From contig CAUYUJ010014621.1 of assembly GCA_963575745.1 (NCBI GenBank), positions 288,595 to 328,594 on the forward strand: a stretch of 40,000 nucleotides of DNA, written 5' to 3'. Shown here one piece after another: positions 29,815-40,000 of the stretch. Both the position numbers and the translations under genes were made by a program. A model generated the notes under the pieces. That model saw only the letters and a list, made by a program, of their open reading frames with translations. It ran no database searches and had not been told where the DNA came from. The number at the start of each line of letters is the position of its first letter. Position 1 is the first letter of the stretch. This DNA comes from Prorocentrum cordatum (taxonomy: Eukaryota > Sar > Dinophyceae > Prorocentrales > Prorocentraceae).

Positions 29815-30140
29815 CGGCCCGAGAGGGCCTCGAGACGGTCAAGGACGGCCCAAGACGACCCGAGGTGCCTCGAAGACGGCCCAAGAGGGCTCCAAGGTGT
29901 TCCCAAGCGGCCCGCGCCAACTGATCTTCGCAACGTTCATCGGCAATAGCATCTTTGCCCATCGGGTTCCAGCCCAAACGTTGCCAGGTCGGCCCAAATC
30001 TTGCCCAGCAGGCCCGGAAGAGGGCTTCAAAACGGCGCCAAAACGATGTGGGACGGCCTCCGGGACGGCTGGCGCGGCCCCAGATGGCGCCTTTGACTGC
30101 ACGCCGCCCCAGGCGTTGCCTCCAAAAGGGCACCGCGGCC
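29815..30140 (+). repeat. Degenerate 11-bp-period repeat, cluster 4
   Basis: Consecutive 11-mers read CAAGGACGGCC, CAAGACGACCC, GAGGTGCCTCG, AAGACGGCCCA, AGAGGGCTCCA, AGGTGTTCCCA, AGCGGCCCGCG. Orientation is the same as the cluster at 6225. Confidence 0.6.
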
Positions 30141-30324
30141 GCGCCCGAGAGCGGAGGTTGATGCATCGGCCGCGCCGTCAATCAAAACACGTCATGCCCT
30201 TCGTCCTTCCCCCCCCAAAACGTCCGACATCTGGATGTTTTCACATTGCGGGCCCTGGATCCCCGAGACATCAATGTGACGTTTGTTCGAGCGTAGCCCG
30301 ATTTTGTTCTCGCGAGGTAGATTC

Positions 30325-30392
30325 CGACTGACTGACAGATTGATTGACAGACAGACTGTCTGACTGACTGACTCACTTACTGGCCAACTGAC
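30325..30392. repeat. GACT/GACA microsatellite
   Basis: Tetranucleotide run of GACTGACTGACAGA type. Confidence 0.85.
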
Positions 30393-30426
30393 TGGTTGCA
30401 CCCGCTACAGTGCGGTTTTATTCTCG

Positions 30427-30644
30427 GCCAAGGAGGGCGCGACCGATGGCGCAACCAGTGGGAGACGGAAGTATCATCTGCCGCCGAGGGCGCAACCAAT
30501 GGCGCAACCAATAGCAAACTGTTTTATTCTCAGCCGCCGCCGAGGGCGCAACCCGTGGCGCAACCAATAGGAGACGGTTTTTATTCTCGGCCGCCGACGG
30601 CGCAACCTATGGCGCAACCGATACGAAACGTTTTTTTCCCTTTG

Positions 30645-30676
<32 letters not shown>

Positions 30677-31090
30677 CGGCCGCGGAGGGCGCAACTTCTT
30701 GCGCAACCAGTAGGAGACGGAAGTATTCTTGGCCGCAACCTATGGCGCAACCGCAAAAAGACGGGATCATTTCCGGCCGCCGAGGGCGCAACCAGGCGAA
30801 ACCAATAAGGGGCGGGTTCATATTCACGGCCGCCGAGGCGCAACCTATGGCGCAACCGACAGCAGACGGTTTTATTTCCGGCAGCCGAAGGCGCAACTTA
30901 TGGCGCAACCGATAGACGACGGTTTCACTCTCGGCCGCCGAGGCGCAACCTATGGCCCAATCGAGTGGCGACGGCTTTAATTTCGGCCGCCGAGGGCGCA
31001 ACCCATGGCGCAACCAATAAATGACAGTTTTATTCTCGGCCGCCGAGGGCGCAACCTATGGCGCAACCAATAGGAGACGGCTTTGTCCTC
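30427..31090 (+). repeat. 53-bp tandem repeat, 12 units
   Basis: Each unit reads about CTCGGCCGCCGAGGGCGCAA, then CCTATGGCGCAACCAATAGG and AGACGGTTTTATT. Starts fall near 30427, 30482, 30537, 30590, 30677, 30730, 30774, 30829, 30881, 30933, 30986 and 31039. CTCGGC-C-GCCGAG is a small hairpin in every unit. An (AC)(AT) microsatellite interrupts at 30644-30676. The last unit also starts the left arm of the large inverted repeat. Confidence 0.85.
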
Positions 31091-32760
31091 CTGCACAGGG
31101 TGACTGGAACCCCGACCATTGTGTTTCGCGTCGCCCACCCCTCTGTCCCCAGCTCTTCCCTCAGCGGCCCCCTTGTCTTTGGCACCCCTCTGTTCCCAGC
31201 AGCCGAGTGCCCCTTCCGCCCCGACCACTTTATTTCGCGTCGCCCTGCCCCCCTCCTTCTGTGCCCCCGGCTCTCTCCCCGGCGGCCCCCTGTTTTCGTC
31301 CCCGGCAGCCGGGCCCCCCCCCGCCCCGACCGCATTATTTTGCGTCGACCCCTTACGCACCCCCATGCCACGTTCCCAAGGGCCCGCCCCATCGTGTTTT
31401 GCGTTGCTCTTCCTCTCCCTTTCCTCTCCTTTCCGTATGTGCAAGACCCATGGCGCGCGTGCCAGTTCTCGGCCGCCGAGGGAACAACCTATGGCGCAAC
31501 CAAACTTGTTCATTCTCGGCCGCCGAGGGCGCAACCCATGGCGAAGCCAATAACAGACGGTTTTACTCTTGGCGCCCGAGGGGATATTGTTTTATCGTCG
31601 GCCGCCGAGGGCGCAACCTATGGCACGACCGACAGGAGACGGGTTCATTCTCGGCCACCGAGGGCGCAACCAACCTATCGCGCAACGAATTGGGGGCGGT
31701 TCTATTATCGGCGGCCGAGGGCTCAACGTTCGGCGCAACCAGTAGGGGACGTTTTTATTCTCGGCCGACGGGAAGGAATGCGAGCACTACGAGGGCGATG
31801 CCGACGAGTAACGGCGACGAAGGCGACGACGACAACCACGACGACGGCGACGGCGACGGCGACAGCGGCGGCGCGGCGAACGTGTTGCTGCGACGACGAC
31901 GACGACAACGACAGCGGCGGCAGCGACAGCGCCGGCAGAGACGAGGACCGTCGCCACCACGACGACATTAAAGGCGACGTCGAGCGCGCCGACCTGGCCA
32001 AGCTTGGTTGGACATCCAACAGCGCGCTGGGTTACGTCCGATTCATGCTCGCCGTTTGGGCTGGCGGCGGGGACCAAGCGGCGGAATGTCTTGTGATTTC
32101 ATCCAGGGTCGTTTCTTGACGGCCCTGGGCCCGCTGAGGGCCCCTGGATACCAAAATGCGGGGACAGACCTCCGCTTTGATTTTTCAAGACGTTGGGTTT
32201 CTGGCCTCATCGTGCCTCCTCCTCGCCCTCACCCTCCCTCTTCTTCTCCCCACTCTGCTCCCCTCCCCCATCCTCCCCTCTTCTCCTCCCCCCTGTCCTC
32301 CTTCTCCTCCCCTCTGTCGTCGTCGTCGTCGCTGTTTTCGTCGTCCTCCTTTGCCGTCGTCGCAGTCGTCGCCGTCGTCGTCGTCGCCGTCGCCGTTGTC
32401 GTCCTCGACGTCCCTGTCGTCGTCGTCGTCGTCGTCCGCGTCGCCGTCGTCGTCGACGTCGCCGTCGTCGACGCCCTCCTCTCGTCGTCGTCGTTCTCAA
32501 CGTCGCCGCCGTCGCCGTCATCGCCCTCGTCACATTCATCGTCGCCGTCCTCCTCCTCGTCGCCGTCGTGTTCGTCTTCCTCGCAATCGCCGTCGTCGTC
32601 ATCGCCGTCCTCGTCGCCGTCGTCGTCTTTATCCTCGTCGTCGTCCTCGTCGCCGTCGTCGTCGTCGTCGCAAACGTCCCCGACGTCGTCGTCGTCGTCG
32701 TCGTCGTCTTCGCTTTCGTCCTCGTCGTGTTCGTCGTCGTCGTCGTTGTCGTCGTCCCCG
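31045..32760 (+). repeat. Large inverted repeat, left arm
   Basis: The arm matches the reverse complement of 32985-34515 over its length. The order is: 53-bp unit, CGTCGCCCACCCCTCTG, pyrimidine-rich blocks with repeated CGCGTCG, more 53-bp units (31470-31770), CGAGCACTACGAGG(G), a GAC-rich part, TTGGACATCCAACAGCGCGC, GTCCGATTCATGCTC, a CCTCCCC tract and a GTC tract. Colinearity is clear; identity about 75-80% by eye. No ORF with family features was seen. Confidence 0.8.
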
Positions 32761-32984
32761 CGGGCGTCGTCGCCGTCCACTACGGCGTCCCAGCGCTGCT
32801 CCGTGGTATCCCTTGTCTTGCGAAGCCGACCCTTAACGGACACTGGAATGCATGTGCGCAGGCCCCCGGGGGCCTAAAACTATAAGATTTCTGGGAACAC
32901 ACGGTTCAAACTGGAGGAAAGTTGTTCTGATTTGAAACAGTTTTTCAATTTGAAGATACTTGGAGAACAGTGGCGACGACGACG

Positions 32985-34515
32985 AACAATTTGAGAAACG
33001 AGAGCGAGGACGACGACGACGACGACGACTAGGACGGGGATGTTTGCGACGACGACGACGAAGACGAGGATGACGACGACGAGGAAGAGGAGGAGGGCGA
33101 CGACGATTGCGAGGACGACGACGACGACGGCGATCAGGACGACGACAATTGCGACGAGGACGACGACGGCGGCGACGAGGACGTCGACGACGACGACGAA
33201 AATGACGACGACGACGACGGCGTCCACGTCGGCGACGATTGCGACGAGGACCACGAAGACGGCGACGACGACGACGACGAGGACGACGACGACGACGGGA
33301 TGGAGGGGGAGGGGGGGACAGCGGGAAGGGGGGGAGAGAGGAGGAGAGGGGGGAGGGGAGACGGGTAGAGGGACGATGAGCCCAGACATCCAACGTCTTG
33401 AAAATCACCAGACAGCTCGCCACTTGGGCCCCGCCGCCAGCACAAACAGTGAGCATAAATCGGACGAAGCCCCGCGCGCTTTTGGATGTCCAGCCAGGTT
33501 TGGCCGGGTCGGCGTGCTCGTCGTTGCCTTTGGTGTCGTCGTGGTGGCGGCGGCCTTCGTCTCCGCCAGCGCCGGCCCCGTCGCCGCCGCCGCTGTGGTC
33601 ATCGTCGTCGTCGCAGCAAACGCGTTCGCCGCGCCGCCGCTGTCGCCGCCGCCGTCGTCGTCGCGCCAATCGTGTTTGTCGTCTTTGTCTTCGTCGTCGT
33701 TAGTCGTCGGCATCGTCCTCGTAGCGCTCGCATTCCTCCCCGTCGGCCGAGAACAAAAACTTGGCATATTTGTTGCGCCGACCGTTGAGCCCTCGGCCGC
33801 CGAGAATACCATCGCCTCCTCTTGGTTGCGCGATAGGTTGCGCCCTCGGCGGCCGAGAACGATCCCGTCTCCTGTCGGTCTTGCCGCAGGTTGCGCTCTC
33901 GGCGGCCGATGCTAAAGCGACATCTTATTGGTGGCGCCATAGGTTGCGCCCTCGGCGTCCGAGAATGAGCCCGCGTATTATTGGCTTCGCCATTTGCCTC
34001 CTCGGCGGTAGAAAATAAGCCCGTCTCCTCTTGGTTGCGCCACAGGTTGCGCCTTCGGCGGCCGAGAACAAGCGGCGCGCGCGCCGCGGGTTTTGCGCGT
34101 GGGGGAAGGAGAGGAGAGGGAGTGCAATGGCGAAGGAAATCGCAGGGGGCGGGCCCCGGGGACGCGGCAGGGGCGTGGGCGGGGCGGGGGGCCGACGCAG
34201 AATAATTCGATCGGGGCGGGAGGGGGGGGGGGGAAGGAGCGCCCGGCCGCGGGGGGCAAAGACAAGGGGGCCGCTGGGGAGAGCTGGGGGCAGAGTAGGG
34301 GGGAGGCGGGGCGACGCGAGACGAAATGGTCGGGGCGGAGGGGGGGCGCTCGGCCGCTGGGAACGGAGGGGCGCCGAGGGAAAGGGGGCCGCTAGGGAGG
34401 GGCCGGGCGCAGAGGGGTGGGCGACGCGAAATGCAGTTGTCGGGGCTCCAGCCACCCTGTGCAAGAGGACAAGGCCGTCTCTTATTGGTTGCGCCATAGG
34501 TTGCGCCCTTAGGCC
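32985..34515 (-). repeat. Large inverted repeat, right arm
   Basis: Reverse-orientation partner of 31045-32760, in mirror order: GAC tract (33000-33300), GGGAGGGG tract, TTGGATGTCCAGCCAGG region, GTC-rich part, CTCGTAGCGCTCGCATTCC, six reversed 53-bp units (33745-34070), G-rich blocks, then one last unit at 34478-34510. The spacer between the arms (32761-32984) is ordinary sequence. Confidence 0.8.
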
Positions 34516-35358
34516 ATCCCAGCCGTCTCGGGGGGGCGTTGTGGGCCGCCTTAGCGCCGCGTTGAAACCCCCTCGCTCGCTTCGGCGGTAATGCGGGCGC
34601 CATCTTGAAGGCCGGCGCGAGCCTCGAGATGGCGAGCGACAACCTCATGATTGTCGAGTGCTTGCGCCCCCGTTGCGGCCAATTTCCGGCTTGCCGCGCG
34701 GCCGCCCCTGGCCCGCCCCGCGCGCCGCCGCTGCCGCGCGCGCGGCGGTCGCAGTCGCGCGGCGTGGAGCTCCGCGGCAGGCCCCGGCGGCAAGGTCCGC
34801 GTGGAGACCCCGCCTCGCGTCGGCACGCCGCTCGCGCACATCGCGGCGCCATAGGGGGCGCCGCCGAAGGCTTCAGCGACGAGGCCCGCGCGCCGGCCCC
34901 GCAATTTGGAACCGACCTGGGAAAAGATGCCTGGGCCGCGCTGAAGCCGCGCAGCGCGGAACGCATTCGATGCGTTTCCCACTGCGCACGTTCGGTCACG
35001 CGCCCAACGCGAAGTAGGGCGGGCGTCCGCGAAAGTAGAGCGGAAGCAGCAACAGAAAAGAAGGGCGGAAATCGGCATCAACGGAGCTTTAAAAGCGAGG
35101 CGGGAATTCCAGGCCCTACTTACGAAATTGCCCAAAGCAAGGCGGGCCCGGAGTCAGAGTTATCCCCGCCCCCCGGGAACCGATGTGGAACGCGTGGGGT
35201 TCGGACCCAGGGCCCATCCGACTGATGAGTTTATATTTTCCCAGCCAAACCGGCATCGGCCCCCCCGCCGCCCCCGGCCACAGAAATATGCGCGCGCATT
35301 CGTTTAGCAAAACAATCATACATGTTCAAGAACCCCTTGTAAGCAAAACACACACACG

Positions 35359-35360
<2 letters not shown>
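34516..35360. other. No gene recognised
   Basis: GC-rich to about 34980, then more balanced. GAAGTAGGGCGG at 35011 and GGCCCTACTTAC near 35112 form a weak inverted pair. A 206-residue open frame at 34605-35225 has no recognisable features and is likely fortuitous. Confidence 0.35.
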
Positions 35361-35395
<35 letters not shown>

Positions 35396-35423
35396 CTATA
35401 TGTATATATATGTATTTATATAT
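35361..35423. repeat. (AT)n microsatellite upstream of LINE-2
   Basis: An alternating TA run with GTATCTATATG variants. Confidence 0.95.
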
Positions 35424-35722
35424 TGAACTTGTTCAACTCCTCTCCAAAAACTCGTCCTCTCATCCTGCTAACAGCCCTCCACTTCGCGCGATTTTTCCAG
35501 ATCGCCGTCTCCCAGCGCTCCCTCCAGCCACCCTCGCCGCACGGCGGGGGGGAAGGAGAAAGTGGCAAGGCCGCCGCTGTAGGAAACGGAGCTCGGCGAC
35601 AGGGCTGGAAAATATCATCTCCATCTCTCCGGACACTGCGTTCCATGTTTTTCTCACCCCCCAGACTATGTTTTTCTCACCCCCCAGACTCCAGCAGGGC
35701 ACCGTCTAGCAGGGCGTTGAAC

Positions 35723-36316
35723 ATGTGTAAGTCTGACACTCGGGACGGTCTCCGCGACTCTGATGTCACGGTTGCAAGGCCCATTCTGGCGCAGCCCGCT
35801 GGGCCGCCCGCGCAACCTTCCGAATCCTTACCCCATCAGAGGGCAGTTCTTGCGCAGCCAGTCTGTCCGCCGACGGTTCTGGCGCAGCCAGTCCGTCTCG
35901 GGGTGGTTCCCGCGCAGCTGGTCCACCCCCCTGTTCCTAACCTTCGTAGTGCGCACCCGACGCATCCAGCGCTAGGGGACGACGCCGTCAGCGGTGTGGC
36001 GGGTCAGCCGCGGCCTGCGGACCGGCGGAGTCCGAACGAGCCCCATCAACGAAGTAGGAACACCAACCGAGGTTTACGAAGCAAGCAGTCTTTGGAATCA
36101 AGAAGACAAAAACGAAGCCTCAAACGTAACTTAGCTAGAAAGCGTAACAGATTTATAACAAACTTGGCCGTTAAGGCCCAGGAACCCGGACAGCCGCTAC
36201 CAAATCCCAAGCTAGCCACTTTAAAACTCGAGTACGACTCAGAGCTCCGCGTCTCCACCCTTAACATCAAAGGAATTAAAAAGGCGGGGAAGCGAGAAAC
36301 CGTGGAGCAGCATATG
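35723..36316 (+). pseudogene. LINE-2 N-terminal region
   Basis: From ATG 35723 (MCKSDTRDGL) the frame runs on in phase into the endonuclease start. It has four degenerate ILAQPAGPP/VLAQPVCPP repeats, then a strongly basic part (RSKQSLESRRQKRSLKRNLA, then RKRNRF) that may bind nucleic acid. It ends at LRVSTLNIKGIKKAGKRETV, the first strand of the endonuclease (LNIKGI). A frameshift follows near 36320. The start codon is the first ATG of the protein-like part and is not certain. Confidence 0.55.
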
Positions 36317-37045
36317 CGCACAAAAGCATACAGATCATGTTGCTGCAGGAAACTCATGTGAACCAGAATGTGAAGGAAGTGCGACGGCACTACGCATGGT
36401 TTTTCAGCGGAGACGAAGCCGTTAACTCCCCAAATACGTACGCAGGAGTCGCCATTGTCATCAGCAACTCGTTTGTCAATTACATCCTTGATATCGAACC
36501 CGTCAATGATAGGATCATGTTTCTCACACTGGGTCACGCTTTGCCTGTGACTTTCATAAACGTATACATGCCCACTGCAGCGCATGACACAGCTACAAAA
36601 GAAGCGGCGCATCGGCGTTTAAAGAGCCTGCAACAGAAAAAGCAGCGGAAAAGGCCCCACGTATGTTGCAGGAGATTTAAACGCAAGAGTGCAAGTGAAA
36701 AACTCAAGCACCGAGGAATGCGTTGGACCACACACGTTTGATAAACATCACATCACACTTGGCTCACAGGATGATTCGGTTAGGGAAAGCAGGACACTCC
36801 TAGTCAGCCACTGCGCCACTACGAAAGCGCAGCTCGCTAATACGTTTTTCGACAAGCCCACGGAGAAATTAGCCGCGCACAGAACTATACAAACCAATAT
36901 GGGCCCTCCATGGACACGTGGTCGATATGAGACGATCGATTATTGATTGGCCCCTGACAGGTGGAAAAACAGCGTGACTGATTGCGAAATTGACCCGGTG
37001 GCCAACGTTGATTCTGACCACATGCCCATAAACGCTGAAATTAAA
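36245..37045 (+). pseudogene. LINE-2 endonuclease domain (APE-like), broken
   Basis: Catalytic motifs are all visible: STLNIKGI (Asn), MLLQETHV (Glu), VTFINVYMPTA, YVAGDLNARV (Asp and Asn; 36662-36691), RYETIDY (36926-36943) and VDSDHMPI (Asp-His, SDH at 37013-37021). The domain would nick target DNA. Breaks: frameshifts near 36320 and 36650, and a TGA at 36944-36946 right after TIDY. Unlike LINE-1, none of the catalytic residues themselves looks changed. Confidence 0.8.
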
Positions 37046-39275
37046 GTAAAACTGAAAGCCCAGGCTGTCACTAAGAACCGCACCAGAGACAAATAAGAGA
37101 AGTGCAGCCTCACGCAAAGGCACGAGTTTAACCAACGGTTCAAAAATGCCACGGCCCCCACCCAGAGCAACGCTTCCTTCCTTGAGACAGCGCTGAACGT
37201 CGCGAGGGAAGAAATACCGATGGAAAAAGCGAAACGCGATAAAATCGGTATATCCACGGAGCTGCTGCGACTCATCGAAGCACGCGGACAGGCGCTCACA
37301 GACATGAATGTCGAAAGGGCTCAAGAGCTGAACCGGGCTGTCCAAAGACAGAAGAGAAAATAACGCAAAGAGAGGATACTTGCGTCTGTGAGCAAAGACC
37401 TAGATCTCAGAGATCGCTGGTGTGGTACTCGGCATCTGAAGTCTGATTACAAGCCCCCCCCCCCTATACCCAGAAAGACTCAAGTGGAAAAACGGTCCGA
37501 GTATCTGACAAGGCTGAAGGAGCGGCCACGCATCTTGAGCAACAGATCTGGCCGGCGAGGGAGGATGAACGAACGGAGGTTTTTGAGGGCCCCCAGATTG
37601 TCGAACAGCCTTTGAACTTCAACACGGAAACCATATCATTGCCCGAGCTCCGGGAAGTAATTCGCAAATTCAAAAGGCGCAGGGCACCGGGGCCAGACGA
37701 AGTCCCTATGGAAAATTTCAAGGAGATGGACGACGAAATGCTTACTCTCATCTTAACGGAGCTGAGCATTTATTTGGTGGAGGGAGGAGCGTATACCAGA
37801 AGAGCAACTAAAGGCAATAATCGTTCTGATAGATAAAAAAGGAGACACTGGCAATCTGAGCAATTACAGACCGATTTCTCTATAGAACTCCATGTACAAA
37901 ATCTTCGCAGCCGTGCTGCAACGTCGCATAGCTACCACAATCGACCCGTACCTCCAAAAGGTCCAGTACGGTTTCCGGAAGAACCGGAGAACGGCACATG
38001 CAGTTCACATCATACGTCGGATTTTGGATCTGGGAGAGCGGACGGGCAGAAAAATCAATCTGGTCCTGCTCGACTGGGAGAAAGCATTCGACAAGGTATC
38101 ACACGCTGGGCTGTTCAAAGCTATGGAAAGGATAGGCATCCACGAGAAACTCATTCGGCTCACACAAGAGGCGTACACAAAATCCACAATTCCACGTTGA
38201 AATGGAGGGCAGAACATCGAAATGGCACCTCCAGCATACAGGCATCCGACAAGGCTGCCCCCTGTCCCCGTACCTTTTTCTCATCGTTATGACAGTTATG
38301 TTCAGGGACGTCCATAGCACGCCCGGGCTGCGTGAAAAATTGAGACACCACAGGGTACTGGACGCCCTACTGGATGAGGTCCTCTATGCGGATGACACCA
38401 TAATTTTCTCAGAGGACAATGACACCATAATTTTCTCGGAGGACAATGGGAGGGAGACAAGTACGGCATGGCATTAAACAAAACCAAATGTGAAGCTTTG
38501 TGCGTAGGGGCAGTCAGTGCCTCCGCGCAGTGAGGCGAAATATTTGGGTTGCATGTTAAACGACAAAGGCGACCCTGTCAGAGAGGTGAACAAGAGGATT
38601 TCCGATTGTTTTGTGACATGGAAGAAATTAGGGGAGTTCTGGAAGCACGCCGACTGCAGCGTAAGGCTTAAGCTGGGTGTTTACGACGCCGTGGTTCGTT
38701 CTAAACTTATTTACGGATTAGAGTCTGTGCAAGTCAACGATGCACTTAAAAAGAAAATAGACGCGTTCCAGCTGAAAGGCTTGCGGCAAATTCTGAAGCT
38801 TCAGACAACGTACGTGCACAGGGCAAACACTAACGAATTTGTCTTTCGCCGTGCTAACGAAGTAGTGAACAGATGGGTAGATAGAGCGAGGGGCAATGTC
38901 CGAGGTTTCCGGCCGATTAAGGAGATCATACCCATCAGCGAGTACTATGAACAACGACGGCGAATGCTGATCGCCGAAGTCATTATTGCGCAATCTTCCG
39001 ATCCCATCACAGACATTTGCATCCATAGTGAGACACTACGATTCAAAGATTACGGAACGAGGCGGGCGGGGAGACCAAGGTTCAATTGGTGGAATTCCGG
39101 CTTAGCAATGTATTGGCGCCATCTCACACATCATCATCTTCCCACGCACCGGGGCGACGAGTTTTCTTTCGACAATATGGACCATGTCAGGCTGCTCAAA
39201 GAGGCCGCGAGAGAGGGAAGGGGGCTTTTCCTGATCCCGGGAGGAGGAGGGGGAGGAGGACGACGACGACGATGA
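37046..39275 (+). pseudogene. LINE-2 reverse transcriptase and C-terminus, broken
   Basis: A linker (RDRWCGTRHLKSDYKPPPP) with TAA at 37094 and 37361 leads into [30 protein letters not shown] (TAG at 37883 follows), QYGFRKNRRTAHA, motif A NLVLLDWEKAFDKV, motif B HTGIRQGCPLSPYLF and motif C YADD (38385-38396). A 27-bp tandem duplication sits directly at motif C. Past frameshifts near 38195, 38450 and 38510 the thumb-like part is clear (AKYLGCMLNDKGDPVREVNK, then RLKLGVYDAVVRSKLIYGLE, then RRAGRPRFNWW). The last residues come from a GGA/GAC microsatellite before TGA 39273. Confidence 0.85.
38394..38447 (+). repeat. 27-bp tandem duplication at the YADD motif
   Basis: Bases 38394-38420 and 38421-38447 are the same except one A/G. 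Each encodes DTIIFSEDN, so the protein reads YADDTIIFSEDN followed by DTIIFSEDN again. Confidence 0.95.
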
Positions 39276-39384
39276 GACGTCAGGCCGCTAGCTGCCTACA
39301 CTTTCTTTCCGGGCGGCACGCGCGGTGCTTTCCACTCGGACAACGGCGTCTGGGTGGGAGTTCGCTCTGCGCTTCTGCCACTGG

Positions 39385-39388
<4 letters not shown>

Positions 39389-39419
<31 letters not shown>
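39389..39419. repeat. (AT)n microsatellite downstream of LINE-2
   Basis: About 31 bp of alternating AT. R1 copy 4 begins at its edge. Confidence 0.95.
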
Positions 39420-39420
<1 letters not shown>

Positions 39421-40000
39421 CGAAGTGCACGCGCGCGTCGTCGCGCGCGCATGCCGGAATCCTTCCGAAACTTTTGCTGTCGAGAGGTTCTTCAAAATGG
39501 AATGTCAAAAAAAAAAAAAAAAACATGACACAGGGTTTCGCAACGCGGGTTTTCAACGAACGCGCGCGCGCGTTCCTGCGAATTCTTAAGAAAACTGTCG
39601 GTTTCTCAACATCTTCAAGAACATATTAACCAGCGGGCTTCGCGCGCGCATGTCGACATCGCTCGAAAGCCCTTGCGCGCTTGCCGTCGCGAGAATCCCT
39701 TGCAGTAGATGAGACGAATGCACGCGCGCGCGCTGTCGCGCGCGAGCGTGCCGAAATACTAGAATAAATCTCGGTTTCGGAAGGATTTCAGAATCGAGTG
39801 TCCAAAACACATATGAATCATTTGGTTTCGCAACACGGATGTTCAACAAAAGCGTGCGCGCGATCTTGCGAATTTTTACGAAAAGCCACAAGTTGTTCAA
39901 CATTGTCATAACATGCTACCAAACTGGCTTCGCGCGCGCGTGTCGAAAACGTTCGAAAGCCCTTGCGCGCGTGCTGGGGTGAAACGATCCGTGTCAAATA
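39420..40000 (+). repeat. R1 composite repeat, copy 4 (cut by window end)
   Basis: Two A units head to tail (39420-39696 and from 39697), with the same junction GCCGTCGCGAGAATCCCTT as between the A units of copy 1. It reaches CGATCCGTGTCAAATA, the start of the tail, at the window end. The first unit contains a 17-A run at 39508-39524. Confidence 0.75.

Larger units (their letters stand above)
35723..39330 (+). mobile_element. LINE-2: non-LTR retrotransposon, endonuclease plus reverse transcriptase
   Basis: About 3.6 kb holding one pol-like protein, with APE-type endonuclease and reverse transcriptase but no RNase H. Its protein motifs and lower GC differ from LINE-1, so it is another family (RTE- or Jockey-like in layout; exact clade not assignable by eye). 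Several frameshifts and stops (TGA 36944, TAA 37094, TAA 37361, TAG 37883) break it, yet long blocks stay readable, suggesting it is younger than LINE-1. Ends are approximate: TA microsatellites lie on both sides (35361-35423, 39389-39419). Confidence 0.85.

Noticed and set aside
30427-31090. CRISPR-like regular spacing
   Set aside because: The whole 53-bp unit repeats, with no unique spacers, in an evidently eukaryotic context.
32008-33669. Ser/Pro/Val- and Arg-rich frames up to 290 residues
   Set aside because: Lie in the GTC/GAC and CCTCCC tracts of the large inverted repeat.
35011-35124. Weak inverted pair around GAAGTAGGGC
   Set aside because: Only about 10 bp match and the flanks do not support an element.
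34605-35225. 206-residue + strand frame
   Set aside because: GC-rich composition explains it; no motif and no supporting context.
36944-37885. Alternative genetic code suggested by in-frame stops in LINE-2
   Set aside because: All three stop codons occur, together with frameshifts, as in ordinary decay; dinoflagellate nuclear genes use the standard code.

Overview
The window looks like nuclear DNA of a dinoflagellate. The best single clue is a 22-nt near-copy of the dinoflagellate trans-spliced leader at 14135-14156 (20 of 22 positions, both differences C to T), directly upstream of a retrotransposon. GC-rich sequence, abundant simple repeats, decayed non-LTR retrotransposons and many small inverted-repeat elements all fit. 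No bacterial operon, rRNA, tRNA or CRISPR array is visible. Everything below is read by eye; repeat identities are estimates.

Host gene. Two stretches on the + strand look like ordinary protein-coding exons. 842-1055 encodes the conserved helix that precedes the WW domain in CEP164-type centriolar/ciliary proteins and ends in the first Trp of a WW domain. 24854-24959 encodes the other half of a WW domain and a stop. Their phases join cleanly, so they may be one gene split by an intron of about 23.8 kb filled with mobile elements and repeats.

Layout. 1-3.7 kb: three small inverted-repeat elements and an inverted duplication. 5.25-6.15 kb: CATA-type satellite. 6.2-6.85 kb: degenerate 11-bp-period repeat, seen again near 1.4, 11.8 and 29.8 kb. 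7.9-8.4 kb: GGA and CCT tracts facing each other. 9.6-11.7 kb: an inverted repeat, a MITE between 77-bp direct repeats, and a 780-bp polypurine satellite. 12.2-13.3 kb: 90-bp tandem repeat, then a fold-back element whose left terminal repeat is interrupted by a 176-bp TA-target MITE. 14.1-20.25 kb: LINE-1, a decayed element with ORF1, endonuclease, reverse transcriptase, zinc knuckle and RNase H, carrying the relict spliced leader at its 5' end. 20.3-23.1 kb: GC-rich duplicated blocks and one weak ORF. 25.9-29.4 kb: array of a composite CG-rich repeat (R1), one copy with a 400-bp GTC expansion; R1 returns at 39.4-40 kb. 30.4-34.5 kb: 53-bp tandem repeats and a large imperfect inverted repeat (arms about 1.5-1.7 kb). 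35.7-39.3 kb: LINE-2, a second, unrelated, less GC-rich LINE with endonuclease and reverse transcriptase, also broken.

No mobile element here appears intact, so none should move by itself. Most long open frames are by-products of GC-rich or simple-repeat DNA and are not listed as genes.
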